Part shown: piece by piece, positions 38,968 through 52,919 of the stretch
Layout of the letters: the number at the start of each line of letters is the position of its first letter
Numbering within the stretch: the first letter of the stretch is position 1
Made by a program: the position numbers and the translations under genes
The notes under the pieces: generated by a model
What the model was told of the DNA's origin: nothing
Database searches by the model: none
The model's input: only the letters and a program-made list of their open reading frames with translations
NCBI GenBank assembly: GCA_021299875.1
Contig: JAJTEW010000008.1
Coordinates: forward strand, 248,001 to 312,000
Direction of reading: 5' to 3'
Length of the DNA stretch: 64,000 nt
Source of the DNA: Comamonadaceae bacterium
GTDB lineage: Bacteria > Pseudomonadota > Gammaproteobacteria > Burkholderiales > Burkholderiaceae_C

Positions 38968-40149
38968 TCACATGGGCCGCAAAGCCTGAGACATGACCTT
39001 GCTGACCGGGTTGACCAAATACGACAACACAGACCGCTTGGCTACCACCAAATCCACTTGGGCCGTCATGCCAGGGCGAACATCCATGCGCTTGGCTTTC
39101 TCGTTGTCGAAATCCTTCTCACCGATCCTCACATGAACCCGGTAATAAGGCTGCGGCCCCCTTTGGGTCTCTTCGGTCAAGGTGTCAGGGCTGACATACA
39201 CCACTTCGCCTTTAAAGCCCCCATAAATGCTGGAATCGAAAGCATCCAGCTTGACATTGGCCGATTGTCCTACTGAGATAAAAGCGATGTCACCCGGGTA
39301 CACCTTGGTCTCCAAAACCAAGCCGCTCTGGGTCGGCAACAACTCCATCACCACATCGCCCGCCCTGACCACCCCACCCAAAGTGGTGACACGAATGCTT
39401 TTCACCAAACCGCGGCTGGGCGCGTTCATGTCGGTTTGCTCCAACAACTGCGTGCGGTCATTGAGTGCCTCACTTTGAGCGTTCAAGTCCTCTTGCGCTT
39501 TGGTCATCTCAGCCTGGGCGTCTTGAAAAAACTTGTTATGCCGGGTTGTGATCTGCGCCTCGAGGTCGGCAATTTGCCTGCGAGATCGCAGAATATCGGC
39601 CTGACTCACATCCCCTGTGGCTTCCAATTTGGTGATCATGGCGTTTTCTTCAAGCAAGACCGCCAGCACCTTGCGCAAGGCCTGAATGTCTTCCGTGAAA
39701 GCGGTCCTGCGGCGGTTGTACAAATTGGTCTGGTTTTCAATCAAGGCCTTGTAAGACAACATGACGGGCTCAAAGACAAGATTTTGGCCATACACCTCGG
39801 CCCGCAATCGCGCCAAAGTGATGCGCAAGGCCATGACCTTGCCCTGGGTGTCATCCAAGGCTGCCCGGACCCGGGTTTTTTCAAAACTTGCCAAAAGCTG
39901 CCCCGCTTTGACCTCTTGGCCCTCTTGCACAAACAACTCGCGCAGCACACCGCCATCAACCGCCTGGATCACCTGCGTGCGGTCGCTGGCGATGACCTGC
40001 CCCTGCGCCCGCTTGACCTGGTCAATTTCGGTCACACCGGCCCAAATCGTCATGATCAACAAACCCAATATGGCAACCCACATGGTCAAGCGCGACCCCG
40101 TGTTGGATGACACCTCAAAATCTGCCGCTTGGTTCATTTTTTTCTTCAT
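38968..40149 (-). CDS. HlyD-family type I secretion adaptor (LapC-like)
   Basis: GVTEIDQVKRAQGQVIASDRTQVIQAVDGGVLRELFVQEGQEVKAGQLLASFEKTR; SVLSYLVNPVSKV. Confidence 0.92.
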   Translation of the reverse strand: MKKKMNQAADFEVSSNTGSRLTMWVAILGLLIMTIWAGVTEIDQVKRAQGQVIASDRTQVIQAVDGGVLRELFVQEGQEVKAGQLLASFEKTRVRAALDDTQGKVMALRITLARLRAEVYGQNLVFEPVMLSYKALIENQTNLYNRRRTAFTEDIQALRKVLAVLLEENAMITKLEATGDVSQADILRSRRQIADLEAQITTRHNKFFQDAQAEMTKAQEDLNAQSEALNDRTQLLEQTDMNAPSRGLVKSIRVTTLGGVVRAGDVVMELLPTQSGLVLETKVYPGDIAFISVGQSANVKLDAFDSSIYGGFKGEVVYVSPDTLTEETQRGPQPYYRVHVRIGEKDFDNEKAKRMDVRPGMTAQVDLVVAKRSVLSYLVNPVSKVMSQALRPM

Positions 40150-42281
40150 GCCGCAACCCCAGTAGCACCCACCTGGCCCGTTGCTTTGGGTGGCGCGGGT
40201 TGGCCGTTTTGACTCAATTGGGCCAACACCGCATCGCGCGGCCCATCCATCACAATTTGCCCCTTTGACATCACCAAAACCCGGCTCACCACAGACAACA
40301 TGCTGGGTTTGTGGGTCACCAAGATCAAGGTGATCGGAGCCAACTCAGGGCTGCGCAAAGCATTCAAACAACGCGCTTCGGTACCGCCGTCCATCGAAGC
40401 TGTGGGCTCATCGAGCAACATGACCTTGGGTTTGGACAACACCAAACGGGTGAACACCAACAATTGCTTTTGACCGCCCGACAACCCTCGACCCCCCTCC
40501 GATATCGGCAAATCCAGGCCCATGGGGTGACCCGCCACCAATTCCAGCAAACCGGTCTGAGCCATCGCCGCTTTGACCACATCGTCACCCGGGTTGGGCA
40601 AGCCCACCAACAAGTTCTGCCGCAAAGTACCCTCAAACAAACGGTGGTCTTGCTGCACATAACTCACATGACGGCTCATCGATTCCCGAGCCACATGCGA
40701 CACATCCAAACCATCGATGAGCACACGCCCCTCGGTCGGTCGGTACATGCCGGCCATGACCCGCAACAGCGTTGACTTGCCCGAACCCACAGTCCCCAAA
40801 ATACCGATGCGCTCACCTTGTGCGACCAGCAACTGTTTGACCTGGACTGCAGGCGGCGCCTTGCCATAGGCAAACTTCACATCGCTCAGCACATATTGCC
40901 CATACAAAGCGGAAGGCGTCAAAGGCTGTACGCCAGGTGTGGTTTCTGATTCGAGTTTGTACAAACCCTCCACCCCATCGATCGCCACGCGAGCGTGGGC
41001 GTGCTGCACCATCAAGGTGGGCACCATCATCACAGCAGACAGCACGCGCCCCCCCAAAATAGAGCACGCAATCAAACCGCCCATGGTGACCACGCCGTCG
41101 ATCACCAACACCGCCCCCAAAGAGATCAGCAACACAAAACTGAACTGCTGCATGCTCGCCATGAAATACTGCAAGCTGTCATTGGTATGGCGCATTTTCA
41201 AATCGTTTTGAATCGTCTTGTTACACAAGTCAATCCATTTGGACAAGAAAAACCAGCCGCCATGGGTCGCCTTGATGGTTTCGGCGCCCTCCACCGTCTC
41301 GACCAGCATACCGGTCTTCATGTTCACCTCTCGCTGCCCCTCGGAGGCCAAACGTCGCACGCGACGGCGAAATGCCAAGCCCACCAATAAAGCCACAGTG
41401 GCCATCACCAAGGGCACCAAAGCGACCCAAGGTGAGGCGATCCAAGCGATCAACACCAGAAAAATCAGTGCGGCCGGCACATCCACCAAAGTAAACAACG
41501 TCGATGCTGTGTAAAAGTTACGCACCTGTTCATAGCCCCGCAACTGCGAAGCCAATGACCCCACCGAAGCGGGCATTTGGTCCAAACGCACGGACAACAA
41601 GCGCTCAAAAATATCCCGGCCCAAACGGCTGTCCAGCCCCACCACCGCACGGTCCATCACCTTGGAGCGGGCCCATTTCATGAACCATTCAAAAAAGATC
41701 AGCATCAACACGCCACCCAACAGCGCAACCAAGGTCTCGGTGCTGCGCGTCGGGATGACTTTGTCATAAATCTGCATAGAGAAAAACGACACCACCACGG
41801 CCAATAAGTTGATCACCAACGAAGCCGCTACCGCCTCCGTGATCGGTCCGCGGAACAACTTCAAGACAGCCTCCAGACGGTCTTCAAATCGAGAAGGCAC
41901 CCACGTTGTTTCAAGGTCTGGCGGCAACAGCCGAAGCACGCACACCACATCTGCAGCACCCACCTGCACGGTTTTCGGACCTGGCAACTCGAGTAACCAG
42001 TCATCGCCCGCCAAGCCCTCTGTCAAGACGCCCCATCCATGCATGGAACTGCACACCAAAAGCGGCAAACGCTCTCGCAAGGGGGCTGACAAACTGCGTA
42101 CCCCCACCCAACCCGCTTGCAAACAAGCGCGCTCGGCCAACGCGGGCGACAAGACCTGCACTTCAGGCCCGGCCACTGCCAACAGCGCCCCCTGGAGCTT
42201 CACCTCATCCAGAGCAAAGCGCTGCGAACGGGCCAAAACCAACAACGCAGCCCGCAGCTGTTCCCAAGCCAAATCAATCAT
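40146..42281 (-). CDS. Type I secretion ABC permease/ATPase with N-terminal peptidase-like domain (LapB-like)
   Basis: N-terminal C39-like region, TM domain, Walker A LGTVGSGKSTLLRVMAG, signature LSGGQKQLLVFTRLVL, Walker B VMLLDEPTASMD. Confidence 0.92.
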   Translation of the reverse strand: MIDLAWEQLRAALLVLARSQRFALDEVKLQGALLAVAGPEVQVLSPALAERACLQAGWVGVRSLSAPLRERLPLLVCSSMHGWGVLTEGLAGDDWLLELPGPKTVQVGAADVVCVLRLLPPDLETTWVPSRFEDRLEAVLKLFRGPITEAVAASLVINLLAVVVSFFSMQIYDKVIPTRSTETLVALLGGVLMLIFFEWFMKWARSKVMDRAVVGLDSRLGRDIFERLLSVRLDQMPASVGSLASQLRGYEQVRNFYTASTLFTLVDVPAALIFLVLIAWIASPWVALVPLVMATVALLVGLAFRRRVRRLASEGQREVNMKTGMLVETVEGAETIKATHGGWFFLSKWIDLCNKTIQNDLKMRHTNDSLQYFMASMQQFSFVLLISLGAVLVIDGVVTMGGLIACSILGGRVLSAVMMVPTLMVQHAHARVAIDGVEGLYKLESETTPGVQPLTPSALYGQYVLSDVKFAYGKAPPAVQVKQLLVAQGERIGILGTVGSGKSTLLRVMAGMYRPTEGRVLIDGLDVSHVARESMSRHVSYVQQDHRLFEGTLRQNLLVGLPNPGDDVVKAAMAQTGLLELVAGHPMGLDLPISEGGRGLSGGQKQLLVFTRLVLSKPKVMLLDEPTASMDGGTEARCLNALRSPELAPITLILVTHKPSMLSVVSRVLVMSKGQIVMDGPRDAVLAQLSQNGQPAPPKATGQVGATGVAA

Positions 42282-42283
42282 GT

Positions 42284-43642
42284 TCAACGCATCCAATCTG
42301 CATGAGTAGGCAAATCACCGCCACGCAAGCGCCAACGGTAATAAGCCAAGGTGGTGGCATTGCCCGACTGGGCCAACCGCAGCTCTGACTGGGTCAACTC
42401 CTGCTGCGCATTGAGCACCTCCAGCCAAGTTTTCAAACCCGAAAAATAAAGTCGCTCATAAGAAGCCAACACATCGCCAGCACTGTTGATGGTGACCAAC
42501 AACGTCCCCTGCCGCTCAAACTCACGCTGCAAAGCAGCCCAATCAAGCGTCAACTGCTCTTGCTTTTCTTGGCGCACCGACTCGACCGCCTCTAACCTCG
42601 CCTGCAAGCGCGCCTGATCTGCAGCCGTCTGAGACACGGCAGCCAAACCTGCTCCAGGGGTGTAGTTCAAACCCACCGCCCATAAGCCGCGGTCATAGTT
42701 GGTCGGCAAAGCGCCCAAGCGGTGCTGGTAACTGAGCACCACTTTGGGCCATCGGTCTGCTTTTTGTGCGGCCAACTGATCAGCGGCGACCGCCGCATCC
42801 AACTCGGCCTTGCGCACAGCTGGATGTTGCGCCAAACGGTCTGTCGCCTGAAGGATGGGCTGGGCTTTCACCCAGCGGCTCAAAGCAGCACTTGGCAATG
42901 GTTCACGCAAATCTGCCAAAACAGATTGAACAGGCGCTCCCACCAACTGTTCCAGACGTTTGAGTGCGATTTGGCTTGAAACTTGAGCGTCAGCCAAGTC
43001 GGTCTGTGCACGCGTGACCCGCACCGACAACAAGCGCAAATCCACAGCAGATGACAAACCCGCCTGCACTCGGCGTTGCATGATGGCTTGGTAGCGGTTC
43101 AGGCTCTCCAACGCGCGGCCAGTCACCGATTGAGAAGCCTCTGCATCCAGAAAACTGGCCCAGGCATCGACCAAGCGCAACCCCAAATCACTCCGAACCA
43201 CTTGGAGTTGTTCACCGCTTGCTTGAGCCGCTTTTTCTGCTGCGCTCAATCTGGCCGTCAAAGCGCCAGCTGTCCACAACGGTTGTTGAATTGTGAAATT
43301 GGATGAGCCCGGTGGCGCGTTATCGGGGTTGTCTGTGCGTTGTGCAACCACTGAGACCGTGGGCCAGAAAGCCCATTTGGCCACATCCACATCCGACTCA
43401 GTGCCTTTTGCTTGCGACACGGCTGAACGCACATTGGGATGGACTGACAATGCTTGCATCAGCAAGCCGTCAAATGCCTTGTGTGCTGGTGTTTGGACCG
43501 ACTCCCGCAAAGAAATGGCCAGTGATGGTGGATGAGACGATTCGACACCTTGAGCTGAAGACACCAATGAACAAGCTGACAAGCTGAGGGGGAAAAAAGC
43601 TAAACGCAAGCCTGTCATCAGGCACCGTAAATTCGACATCAT
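42284..43642 (-). CDS. TolC-family outer membrane protein (LapE-like)
   Basis: TolC helical repeats: DGLLMQALSVHPNVRSAVSQAKGTESDVDVAKWAFWPTVSV...TWLEVLNAQQELTQSELRLAQ. Confidence 0.9.
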   Translation of the reverse strand: MMSNLRCLMTGLRLAFFPLSLSACSLVSSAQGVESSHPPSLAISLRESVQTPAHKAFDGLLMQALSVHPNVRSAVSQAKGTESDVDVAKWAFWPTVSVVAQRTDNPDNAPPGSSNFTIQQPLWTAGALTARLSAAEKAAQASGEQLQVVRSDLGLRLVDAWASFLDAEASQSVTGRALESLNRYQAIMQRRVQAGLSSAVDLRLLSVRVTRAQTDLADAQVSSQIALKRLEQLVGAPVQSVLADLREPLPSAALSRWVKAQPILQATDRLAQHPAVRKAELDAAVAADQLAAQKADRWPKVVLSYQHRLGALPTNYDRGLWAVGLNYTPGAGLAAVSQTAADQARLQARLEAVESVRQEKQEQLTLDWAALQREFERQGTLLVTINSAGDVLASYERLYFSGLKTWLEVLNAQQELTQSELRLAQSGNATTLAYYRWRLRGGDLPTHADWMR

Positions 43643-43918
43643 CTCAACCCTGATCGTGATGGCAATTGATTACGCCATCGGAAAAAAATAAAGGAACATT
43701 CTTTGAAAAAAATTGACCACCCAAAATATAAAATTTTTGATTTACTTTATCATAAGAAAAAAAACACGCATTTTTTTAGCTATTTTTTGTTAATTTTGAC
43801 GTAATTTCAAATTCTCAAAAGACAGGCAATGGCTCGCGAAGAACCCTCCAGTTTGTTCTGCGCTTGGGGCCACTTCAATGTGAAACGTGAGACTCACCCG
43901 AATGGGCGCGTGTGGCTT

Positions 43919-45139
43919 TCAGCCCTGGACTCTCATGCGCTTGGAAATGTCTTGAATGAGTTGAGCCGCCAAGCTCCACTTGCTGGCGTGCGGCAACTCA
44001 CGCGCTCCAAATTCATCGACCAACAACAAAGCGTTGTCGTCCTTACCAAAGGTGGCCGGACCGATGTTGCCAACCATCAAGGGAACCCCTTTGCGCAGCC
44101 GCTTGGCCGTGGCGTGTGCCAGCAAATCATGGCTTTCGGCTGCAAAGCCCACGCAAAAAAGTTGGCCCGATACAGCACGAGGTGATTGCGCCACATGGGC
44201 CAAAATGTCGGGGTTTTCCACAAAACTGAGCTGTGGAGTTTGGCCCGAGTCGTCTTTTTTGATTTTTTTCTCGGCCGAACGGGCAGGACGCCAATCGGCC
44301 ACCGCCGCGGTAGAAATGAACACATCTGCGCCATGCACTTGCTGTTGCACAGCATCCAGCATGTGAAGTGCGGAGCGCACGTCGATGCGGTGAACGCCCC
44401 GGGGTGTCGGTAAATGCACAGGACCCGCCACAAGCATCACCTTGGCCCCAGCCATTCGAGCAGCACGCGCAATGGCAAAACCCATCTTGCCGCTTGACAA
44501 GTTGGTGATACCTCGAACGGGATCGATGGCTTCATAAGTCGGTCCAGCAGTGACCAAAACAGCCTTACCTAACAGCGTTTTGGGGGCAAAAAAAGCCTCT
44601 AAGTCTTCCAAAATTTCTTCGGCTTCGAGCATGCGCCCGTCACCCGTTTCGCCGCAAGCTTGGTCACCCTGCCCCACGTCCAGCACATGAATGCCATCGC
44701 CCTTGAGCTGAGCCACATTGCGCTGCGTGGCCGGGTTGTTCCACATTTCACGGTTCATCGCCGGTGCCACGATCAGCGGCACTTTGTCGATGGGCCGTGC
44801 CAGACACATCAGGCTGAGCAACTCGTCTGCTCCACCATGCAATAGTTTGGCCATGAAGTCGGCACTGGCAGGTGCAACCAGGATGGCATCGGCCTCACGA
44901 CTGAGGTTGATGTGGGCCATGTTATTGGCCTCACGTGAATCCCACTGCGATGTGTAGACCTGCCTGCCCGACAGGGCCTGCATGGTGACGGCAGTCATGA
45001 AGTGTTCGGCGGCCTCGGTCATCACGACCTGCACCGTCACGCCCTCTTTGACCAAGGCACGGCAGAGTTCTGCCGACTTGAATGCAGCAATGCCACCCGA
45101 CAAACCCAAAACAATGTGTTTTCCAGCCAATGTGCTCAT
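43919..45139 (-). CDS. coaBC: Bifunctional phosphopantothenoylcysteine decarboxylase/phosphopantothenate--cysteine ligase
   Basis: [76 protein letters not shown]. Confidence 0.96.
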   Translation of the reverse strand: MSTLAGKHIVLGLSGGIAAFKSAELCRALVKEGVTVQVVMTEAAEHFMTAVTMQALSGRQVYTSQWDSREANNMAHINLSREADAILVAPASADFMAKLLHGGADELLSLMCLARPIDKVPLIVAPAMNREMWNNPATQRNVAQLKGDGIHVLDVGQGDQACGETGDGRMLEAEEILEDLEAFFAPKTLLGKAVLVTAGPTYEAIDPVRGITNLSSGKMGFAIARAARMAGAKVMLVAGPVHLPTPRGVHRIDVRSALHMLDAVQQQVHGADVFISTAAVADWRPARSAEKKIKKDDSGQTPQLSFVENPDILAHVAQSPRAVSGQLFCVGFAAESHDLLAHATAKRLRKGVPLMVGNIGPATFGKDDNALLLVDEFGARELPHASKWSLAAQLIQDISKRMRVQG

Positions 45140-45192
45140 GGCTGGGGAATGTAGCAGAGTAAAGCCAAGTGAACTCGATCAACGACAACGCA

Positions 45193-46979
<1,787 letters not shown>

Positions 46980-47009
46980 CCCCTCAGCCTCATTTGACAG
47001 GACACCCCC

Positions 47010-47864
47010 ATGAAACTTTGCGGATTTGACGTTGGCCTGCACCAGCCCTTCTTTTTGATCGCGGGCACCTGTTCCATCGAAGGCCTGGAGATGTCCATCG
47101 AGGTGGCCGGTCGCCTCAAAGAGGCGTGCTCGGCGCTGGGCATTCCGCTGATTTACAAGGGCTCGTTCGACAAGGCGAACCGCTCATCGGGCAACACCCC
47201 GCGCGGTGTGGGCATTGATGCGGGTCTGAAGATTCTCCAAGAGGTGCGCCGCCAAATCGGTGTGCCTGTCCTGACCGATGTGCACGACGAATCACAGGTC
47301 AAAACCGTGGCCAGCGTGGTGGACGTGCTCCAGACCCCGGCATTTTTGTGTCGCCAGACCGATTTCATCCGCGCCGTGGCGCAGTCGGGCAAGCCGGTCA
47401 ACATCAAGAAGGGCCAATTTTTAGCCCCTTGGGACATGAAAAACGTCATCGACAAGGCACGCAACGCCGCGCGCGATGTGGGTTTGCCAGAAGACAACTT
47501 CATGGCCTGTGAGCGCGGCGTGAGCTTTGGCTACAACAACCTGGTGGCCGACATGACAAGCCTGGCCGAAATGCGCAAAACCGGCGCCCCGGTGGTGTTC
47601 GATGTGACCCACTCGGTTCAAAAGCCCGGCGGGCAAGGCACCAGCAGTGGCGGCGCCCGCGAGATGGTGCCCGTGTTGGCCCGCGCTGGGGTGGCCGTGG
47701 GTGTGGCGGGCCTGTTCATGGAAACCCACCCCAAGCCCGCTGACGCCTGGTCCGATGGCCCGAACGCCGTGCCGCTGGGCCAAATGAAGGCCCTGCTGCA
47801 AACCTTGGTACAGCTCGATGCCGTGACCAAGAAAAATCCATTTTTAGAGGACAACTTCGCATGA
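47010..47864 (+). CDS. kdsA: 3-deoxy-8-phosphooctulonate synthase
   Basis: [39 protein letters not shown]-like; [17 protein letters not shown]. Confidence 0.97.
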   Translation: MKLCGFDVGLHQPFFLIAGTCSIEGLEMSIEVAGRLKEACSALGIPLIYKGSFDKANRSSGNTPRGVGIDAGLKILQEVRRQIGVPVLTDVHDESQVKTVASVVDVLQTPAFLCRQTDFIRAVAQSGKPVNIKKGQFLAPWDMKNVIDKARNAARDVGLPEDNFMACERGVSFGYNNLVADMTSLAEMRKTGAPVVFDVTHSVQKPGGQGTSSGGAREMVPVLARAGVAVGVAGLFMETHPKPADAWSDGPNAVPLGQMKALLQTLVQLDAVTKKNPFLEDNFA

Positions 47865-48148
47865 GCGGCTACATCATCGCCCACGTTCAGGTCACCAACC
47901 CTGTTCAGTATGAAGAGTACAAAAAGTGGTCCACAGCGGCCATGAAAACCGCAGGCGCCGAAGTGTGCGTGCGCGGCGGCCAAGTGCAAGTGCTCGAAGG
48001 TGACTGGGCTCCCGAACGCATTGTCGTCCTGAAGTTCCCCTCGTTAGCGGCAGCCAAGGCGTTTTACGAACTGCCCGAATACCTGAAAGCCCGCGAAGCG
48101 CGCGAAGGCGCCGCCATCATGCGCATGGTGGCCGTCGAAGGCGTGTGA
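47861..48148 (+). CDS. DUF1330 domain-containing protein
   Basis: [61 protein letters not shown]; overlaps kdsA stop. Confidence 0.9.
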   Translation: MSGYIIAHVQVTNPVQYEEYKKWSTAAMKTAGAEVCVRGGQVQVLEGDWAPERIVVLKFPSLAAAKAFYELPEYLKAREAREGAAIMRMVAVEGV

Positions 48149-48187
48149 GCCGCTGGCCCCAAAGAGCCGTTTTGTTTTTTAAATTGA

Positions 48188-49486
<1,299 letters not shown>

Positions 49487-49498
49487 AACACTGAGGCC

Positions 49499-49774
49499 AT
49501 GGGCAATCGTCTGATTCCTGCCGTGTTGTTGGCCTTGTTGGTCATCGTTCAAGTGCAATTGTGGTGGGGGCAAGGCAGCTTGCCCCACGTCAATGCGCTG
49601 CGGCAGGAGTTGGATCAGCAAAAACTGGCCAATGAAGAAGCCCGACGCAAAATGGAGCAACTGAGCGCCGAGGTCACCGACTTGAAGCAAGGCCTGAACA
49701 TGGTTGAAGAACGCGCACGAAATGAGTTGGGCATGGTCAAGACCAACGAAATATTCGTTCAAGTGGCCAAATGA
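49499..49774 (+). CDS. ftsB: Cell division protein FtsB
   Basis: Short TM plus coiled coil, LVIVQVQLWWGQGSLPHVNALRQELDQQKLANEEARRKMEQLSAEVTDLKQGLNMVEERARNELGMVKTNEIF. Confidence 0.92.
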   Translation: MGNRLIPAVLLALLVIVQVQLWWGQGSLPHVNALRQELDQQKLANEEARRKMEQLSAEVTDLKQGLNMVEERARNELGMVKTNEIFVQVAK

Positions 49775-49808
49775 TGTTCCCCCAAACGGGTTGGAACGGC
49801 CCACGGCC

Positions 49809-50342
49809 ATGAGCCCTCGGCGTGTGGCCATCGTGGGTGCTGCTGGCAGCGGAAAATCTTGGTTGGCCCAGGCCTTGAAAAGCGCATTGCGGGCCCACGG
49901 TCATTCCGTGCTGTTATCCGATGGGCCAGGCGCATATCCATCCAATACGACCCGAGGCACCAGGCTGGCATCGGTGGATTGGTGGATCACCGAGGCTTCA
50001 AAGCCCTCACCCGTATCAGGCCCTGGCGTGACCACTTTGTTGATGGGCTTGGATTTGCCGGGCCTGGGTCCAGAGCAACAGACAGAAGACAGCTTATTGC
50101 GGCAAGCATTGATTTCGGCCCAAAGCCCTTTCAGGATCGTCTACGGGGTGGGGGTTCACCGCCTGAACAACGCCTTGCTCGCCCTGGGCTTGACCGAAGT
50201 CAACACCGCTGCATGGCAGGACCGGGAGCGTTCCCAATTCAACATCAATGGTGGCCAAGACACATGGGTTTGCAACGATTGCAGCGATCCAGTTTGCGAA
50301 CACAAACTCTTCACCCGATTGTTGACGCAACGCGCCGCATGA
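49809..50342 (+). CDS. P-loop NTPase-like protein of unknown function
   Basis: Walker A-like VAIVGAAGSGKSWLAQAL; C-terminal CNDCSDPVCEHKLF. Confidence 0.65.
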   Translation: MSPRRVAIVGAAGSGKSWLAQALKSALRAHGHSVLLSDGPGAYPSNTTRGTRLASVDWWITEASKPSPVSGPGVTTLLMGLDLPGLGPEQQTEDSLLRQALISAQSPFRIVYGVGVHRLNNALLALGLTEVNTAAWQDRERSQFNINGGQDTWVCNDCSDPVCEHKLFTRLLTQRAA

Positions 50343-50351
50343 GCGGCTGCT

Positions 50352-51338
50352 TCAGTGGACTGCGCCAGGCGGTGAATCGGCAGGCAGTCCGGTGAACAGG
50401 CCAGCCGCATCGACCGGATCGAACCGGTACTGCGCACCGCAAAAGTCGCAGCCCACTTCCACCTGGCCTTGCTCGGCGATGATGCCTTCGACCTCTTCGG
50501 TGCCCAAGCTGCGGATCATGTTGCCCACGCGTTCGCGGTTGCAGCGGCACGCAAAGCGCGGGCCAGTCTCGCCGATGAAAGGCTCAAAAAGGGCCAGCGG
50601 CTCCTCCCAGTACAAGCGGTGCAAGATGGTTTCGGCGTTCAGACCCAGCAGCTCTTCGCGCTTGAGGCTCTTGGTCAAAATCGAGATGCGGCTGAAGTCT
50701 TCGCTTTGGCCCAGCACCGACTCGCGCATGTGCGAATCCACCTGACCGGCCAAATTGCCCTCACCTTCCACAGGCAAACGTTGGATCAACAAACCTGCCG
50801 CCACCTGGTCATCGGCCGCCAGCACCAGCACCGTGTCGAGTTGCTCCGACTGCAGCATGTAGTGCTCCAGCACCTCGCTGATGTTTTCCAACTTTTCGCC
50901 CCGGTCGCCAAACAGCGGCACCACGCCTTGGTAAGGCTGTTGGCCTGGCAAACGGTCTTGCGGGTCCAAGGTGATCGCACAGCGGCCTTCGTTGTTCACG
51001 TTGACCATCTGGCTCAGGGTCGCGTCATCGGCCACGTCGCCCACCTGGGTGCAGGTGGCGCGCAGGCTCAGATCGGGTTGCACCTCGACCACTCCCAATT
51101 TGACCGGACCATCGCCAAAAATTTGCAGCACCAACGCACCATTGAACTTGATGTTGCCCTGCATCAACACACCGGCCGCGGCCATCTCGCCCAGCAACTG
51201 GCGCACGGGTGCGGGGTAGGCACCGGTTTCGGAGTTGGCAGCGCGGCGCGCCAGAATGTCTTGCCAAGCATCGGTCAAGCGCACCAGCATGCCGCGCACC
51301 GGCAAGCCTTCGAAAATGAATTTATGGAGTTCGGACAA
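50352..51338 (-). CDS. hslO: Redox-regulated chaperone Hsp33
   Basis: GLPVRGMLVRLTDAWQDIL; C-terminal CRCNRERV...VEVGCDFCGAQYRF zinc cysteines. Confidence 0.94.
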   Translation of the reverse strand: MSELHKFIFEGLPVRGMLVRLTDAWQDILARRAANSETGAYPAPVRQLLGEMAAAGVLMQGNIKFNGALVLQIFGDGPVKLGVVEVQPDLSLRATCTQVGDVADDATLSQMVNVNNEGRCAITLDPQDRLPGQQPYQGVVPLFGDRGEKLENISEVLEHYMLQSEQLDTVLVLAADDQVAAGLLIQRLPVEGEGNLAGQVDSHMRESVLGQSEDFSRISILTKSLKREELLGLNAETILHRLYWEEPLALFEPFIGETGPRFACRCNRERVGNMIRSLGTEEVEGIIAEQGQVEVGCDFCGAQYRFDPVDAAGLFTGLPADSPPGAVH

Positions 51339-51416
51339 AGTGCAATCGACAGCCCCTTAGGGCCGATCCTCAAAAGTTAAAAAGCGTTTGATCAGGCCAA
51401 AAAATCATCGAAAATG

Positions 51417-51941
51417 TCAGCCGATTTTTTTCAGACCTGCCTTGAACCGGCGGGCATTTTCCACGTAATGGCGAGCGCTTTGGCGCAGGCCTTCGATCTG
51501 CTCGGGGCTCAATTCGCGCACCACTTTGGCGGGGGTGCCCATGATCATGGAGCCATCGGGAAACTCTTTGCCCTCGGTCACCAAAGAACCGGCTCCCACC
51601 AAGCAATTCTTGCCGATCTTCGCACCATTGAGCACCACCGCGCCAATCCCGATCAACGACCCATCACCGATGGTGCAACCGTGCAGCATGACCATGTGGC
51701 CCACGGTCACGTGCTTGCCCACCTTGATCGGTTTGGCGTGGTCGGCGTGCAGCACACTGCCATCCTGAATGTTGCTGCCTTCGCCAATTTCGATGGTTTC
51801 GGTATCGCCACGCACCGTCACGCCAAACCAGACACTGGCATCGGCCGCGATGGAGACGGCACCCAAGACCTGCGCGTTGTCGGCCACCCAGGCGCTGTCG
51901 GCCACTTCAGGGGTGTGGGTGTCGAGTTGGTAAATGGCCAT
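51417..51941 (-). CDS. Gamma-carbonic anhydrase family protein
   Basis: Left-handed beta-helix hexapeptides: [31 protein letters not shown]...[34 protein letters not shown]. Confidence 0.94.
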   Translation of the reverse strand: MAIYQLDTHTPEVADSAWVADNAQVLGAVSIAADASVWFGVTVRGDTETIEIGEGSNIQDGSVLHADHAKPIKVGKHVTVGHMVMLHGCTIGDGSLIGIGAVVLNGAKIGKNCLVGAGSLVTEGKEFPDGSMIMGTPAKVVRELSPEQIEGLRQSARHYVENARRFKAGLKKIG

Positions 51942-52026
51942 CGGTCGCTCCTGTAGGTCTGAATGCCTGAAAACCTACAATTGTAGGGATGCCCACAAGC
52001 TTGCATGGGCCCAGTCACCGATCACC

Positions 52027-52803
52027 ATGAACACCCTGCGCACCGCCGCCCTGGCCCCATGGAGCCAAACCAACCCCATACTCAAGGCCCAGGTCACTAT
52101 GGCGTTGGACTTGAGGCTGCCCGTAGGCGCCAGCGACACCCTGCAAGCCCCCAGCTCAGGCCCCGGTCGGTCAGACCGTCCCGCAGTGGTGCCGCACACC
52201 CAGCTGAAAGCCAAATCGATGGCCACGCCCGAAGGCCGGGCCATGCTGGTGCATTCGATTGCCCACATCGAACTCAACGCCATCGACTTGGCACTGGATG
52301 TGGTCTGGCGCTTTGCGGGCATGCCCGAGGCTTTCTACACCGACTGGGTGCGCATCGCCCAAGAGGAAGCCAAGCACTTCAGCCTGCTGCGACAGCACTT
52401 GCTGGACATGGGTTTTGACTACGGCGATTTTCCGGCGCACAACACCTTATGGGACATCGCCGAGCGCACCCAGAGCGACATCCTCGCCCGCATCGGCATC
52501 GTGCCACGCACGATGGAAGCGCGTGGCCTCGACGCCTCACCGGGCGTCAAAAACAAGCTGGTCAGCGTGGGCGACCACCGCGCAGGAGAGATCCTCGACA
52601 TCATTTTGCAAGACGAAATCGGCCATGTGGCTGCTGGCAACCGCTGGTACCGCTTCCTGTGCGCCGAGCGCGGTCTGGACCCGGTCAGCACTTATGCTGA
52701 ATTGATCGCGCAATACGACGCGCCCAAATTGCGCCCGCCGTTCAACATGGCGGCGCGGCGTCTTGCGGGGTTTGAAGAGGCCGAATTAGCCGCCTTGAGC
52801 TGA
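52027..52803 (+). CDS. DUF455 ferritin-like domain protein
   Basis: MLVHSIAHIELNAIDLALDVVWRFAGMPEAFYTDWVRIAQEEAKHFSLLRQHLLDMG. Confidence 0.9.
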   Translation: MNTLRTAALAPWSQTNPILKAQVTMALDLRLPVGASDTLQAPSSGPGRSDRPAVVPHTQLKAKSMATPEGRAMLVHSIAHIELNAIDLALDVVWRFAGMPEAFYTDWVRIAQEEAKHFSLLRQHLLDMGFDYGDFPAHNTLWDIAERTQSDILARIGIVPRTMEARGLDASPGVKNKLVSVGDHRAGEILDIILQDEIGHVAAGNRWYRFLCAERGLDPVSTYAELIAQYDAPKLRPPFNMAARRLAGFEEAELAALS

Positions 52804-52919
52804 AATCAAACGCTTTGCAGGCGCTTGCGTTGGCATGACAATGGCTGTCGTTTCGCCCTCCAAATAGACTTTTTTCAAATCTAAATCAACCTTTAGTTCA
52901 ATCCCAAAGAAAGCTGACC

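Noticed and set aside
43829-44185. 118-aa plus ORF at the coaBC 3' end
   Set aside because: Mostly antisense to coaBC; only the first 30 or so codons lie outside it, and they carry no recognisable signal.
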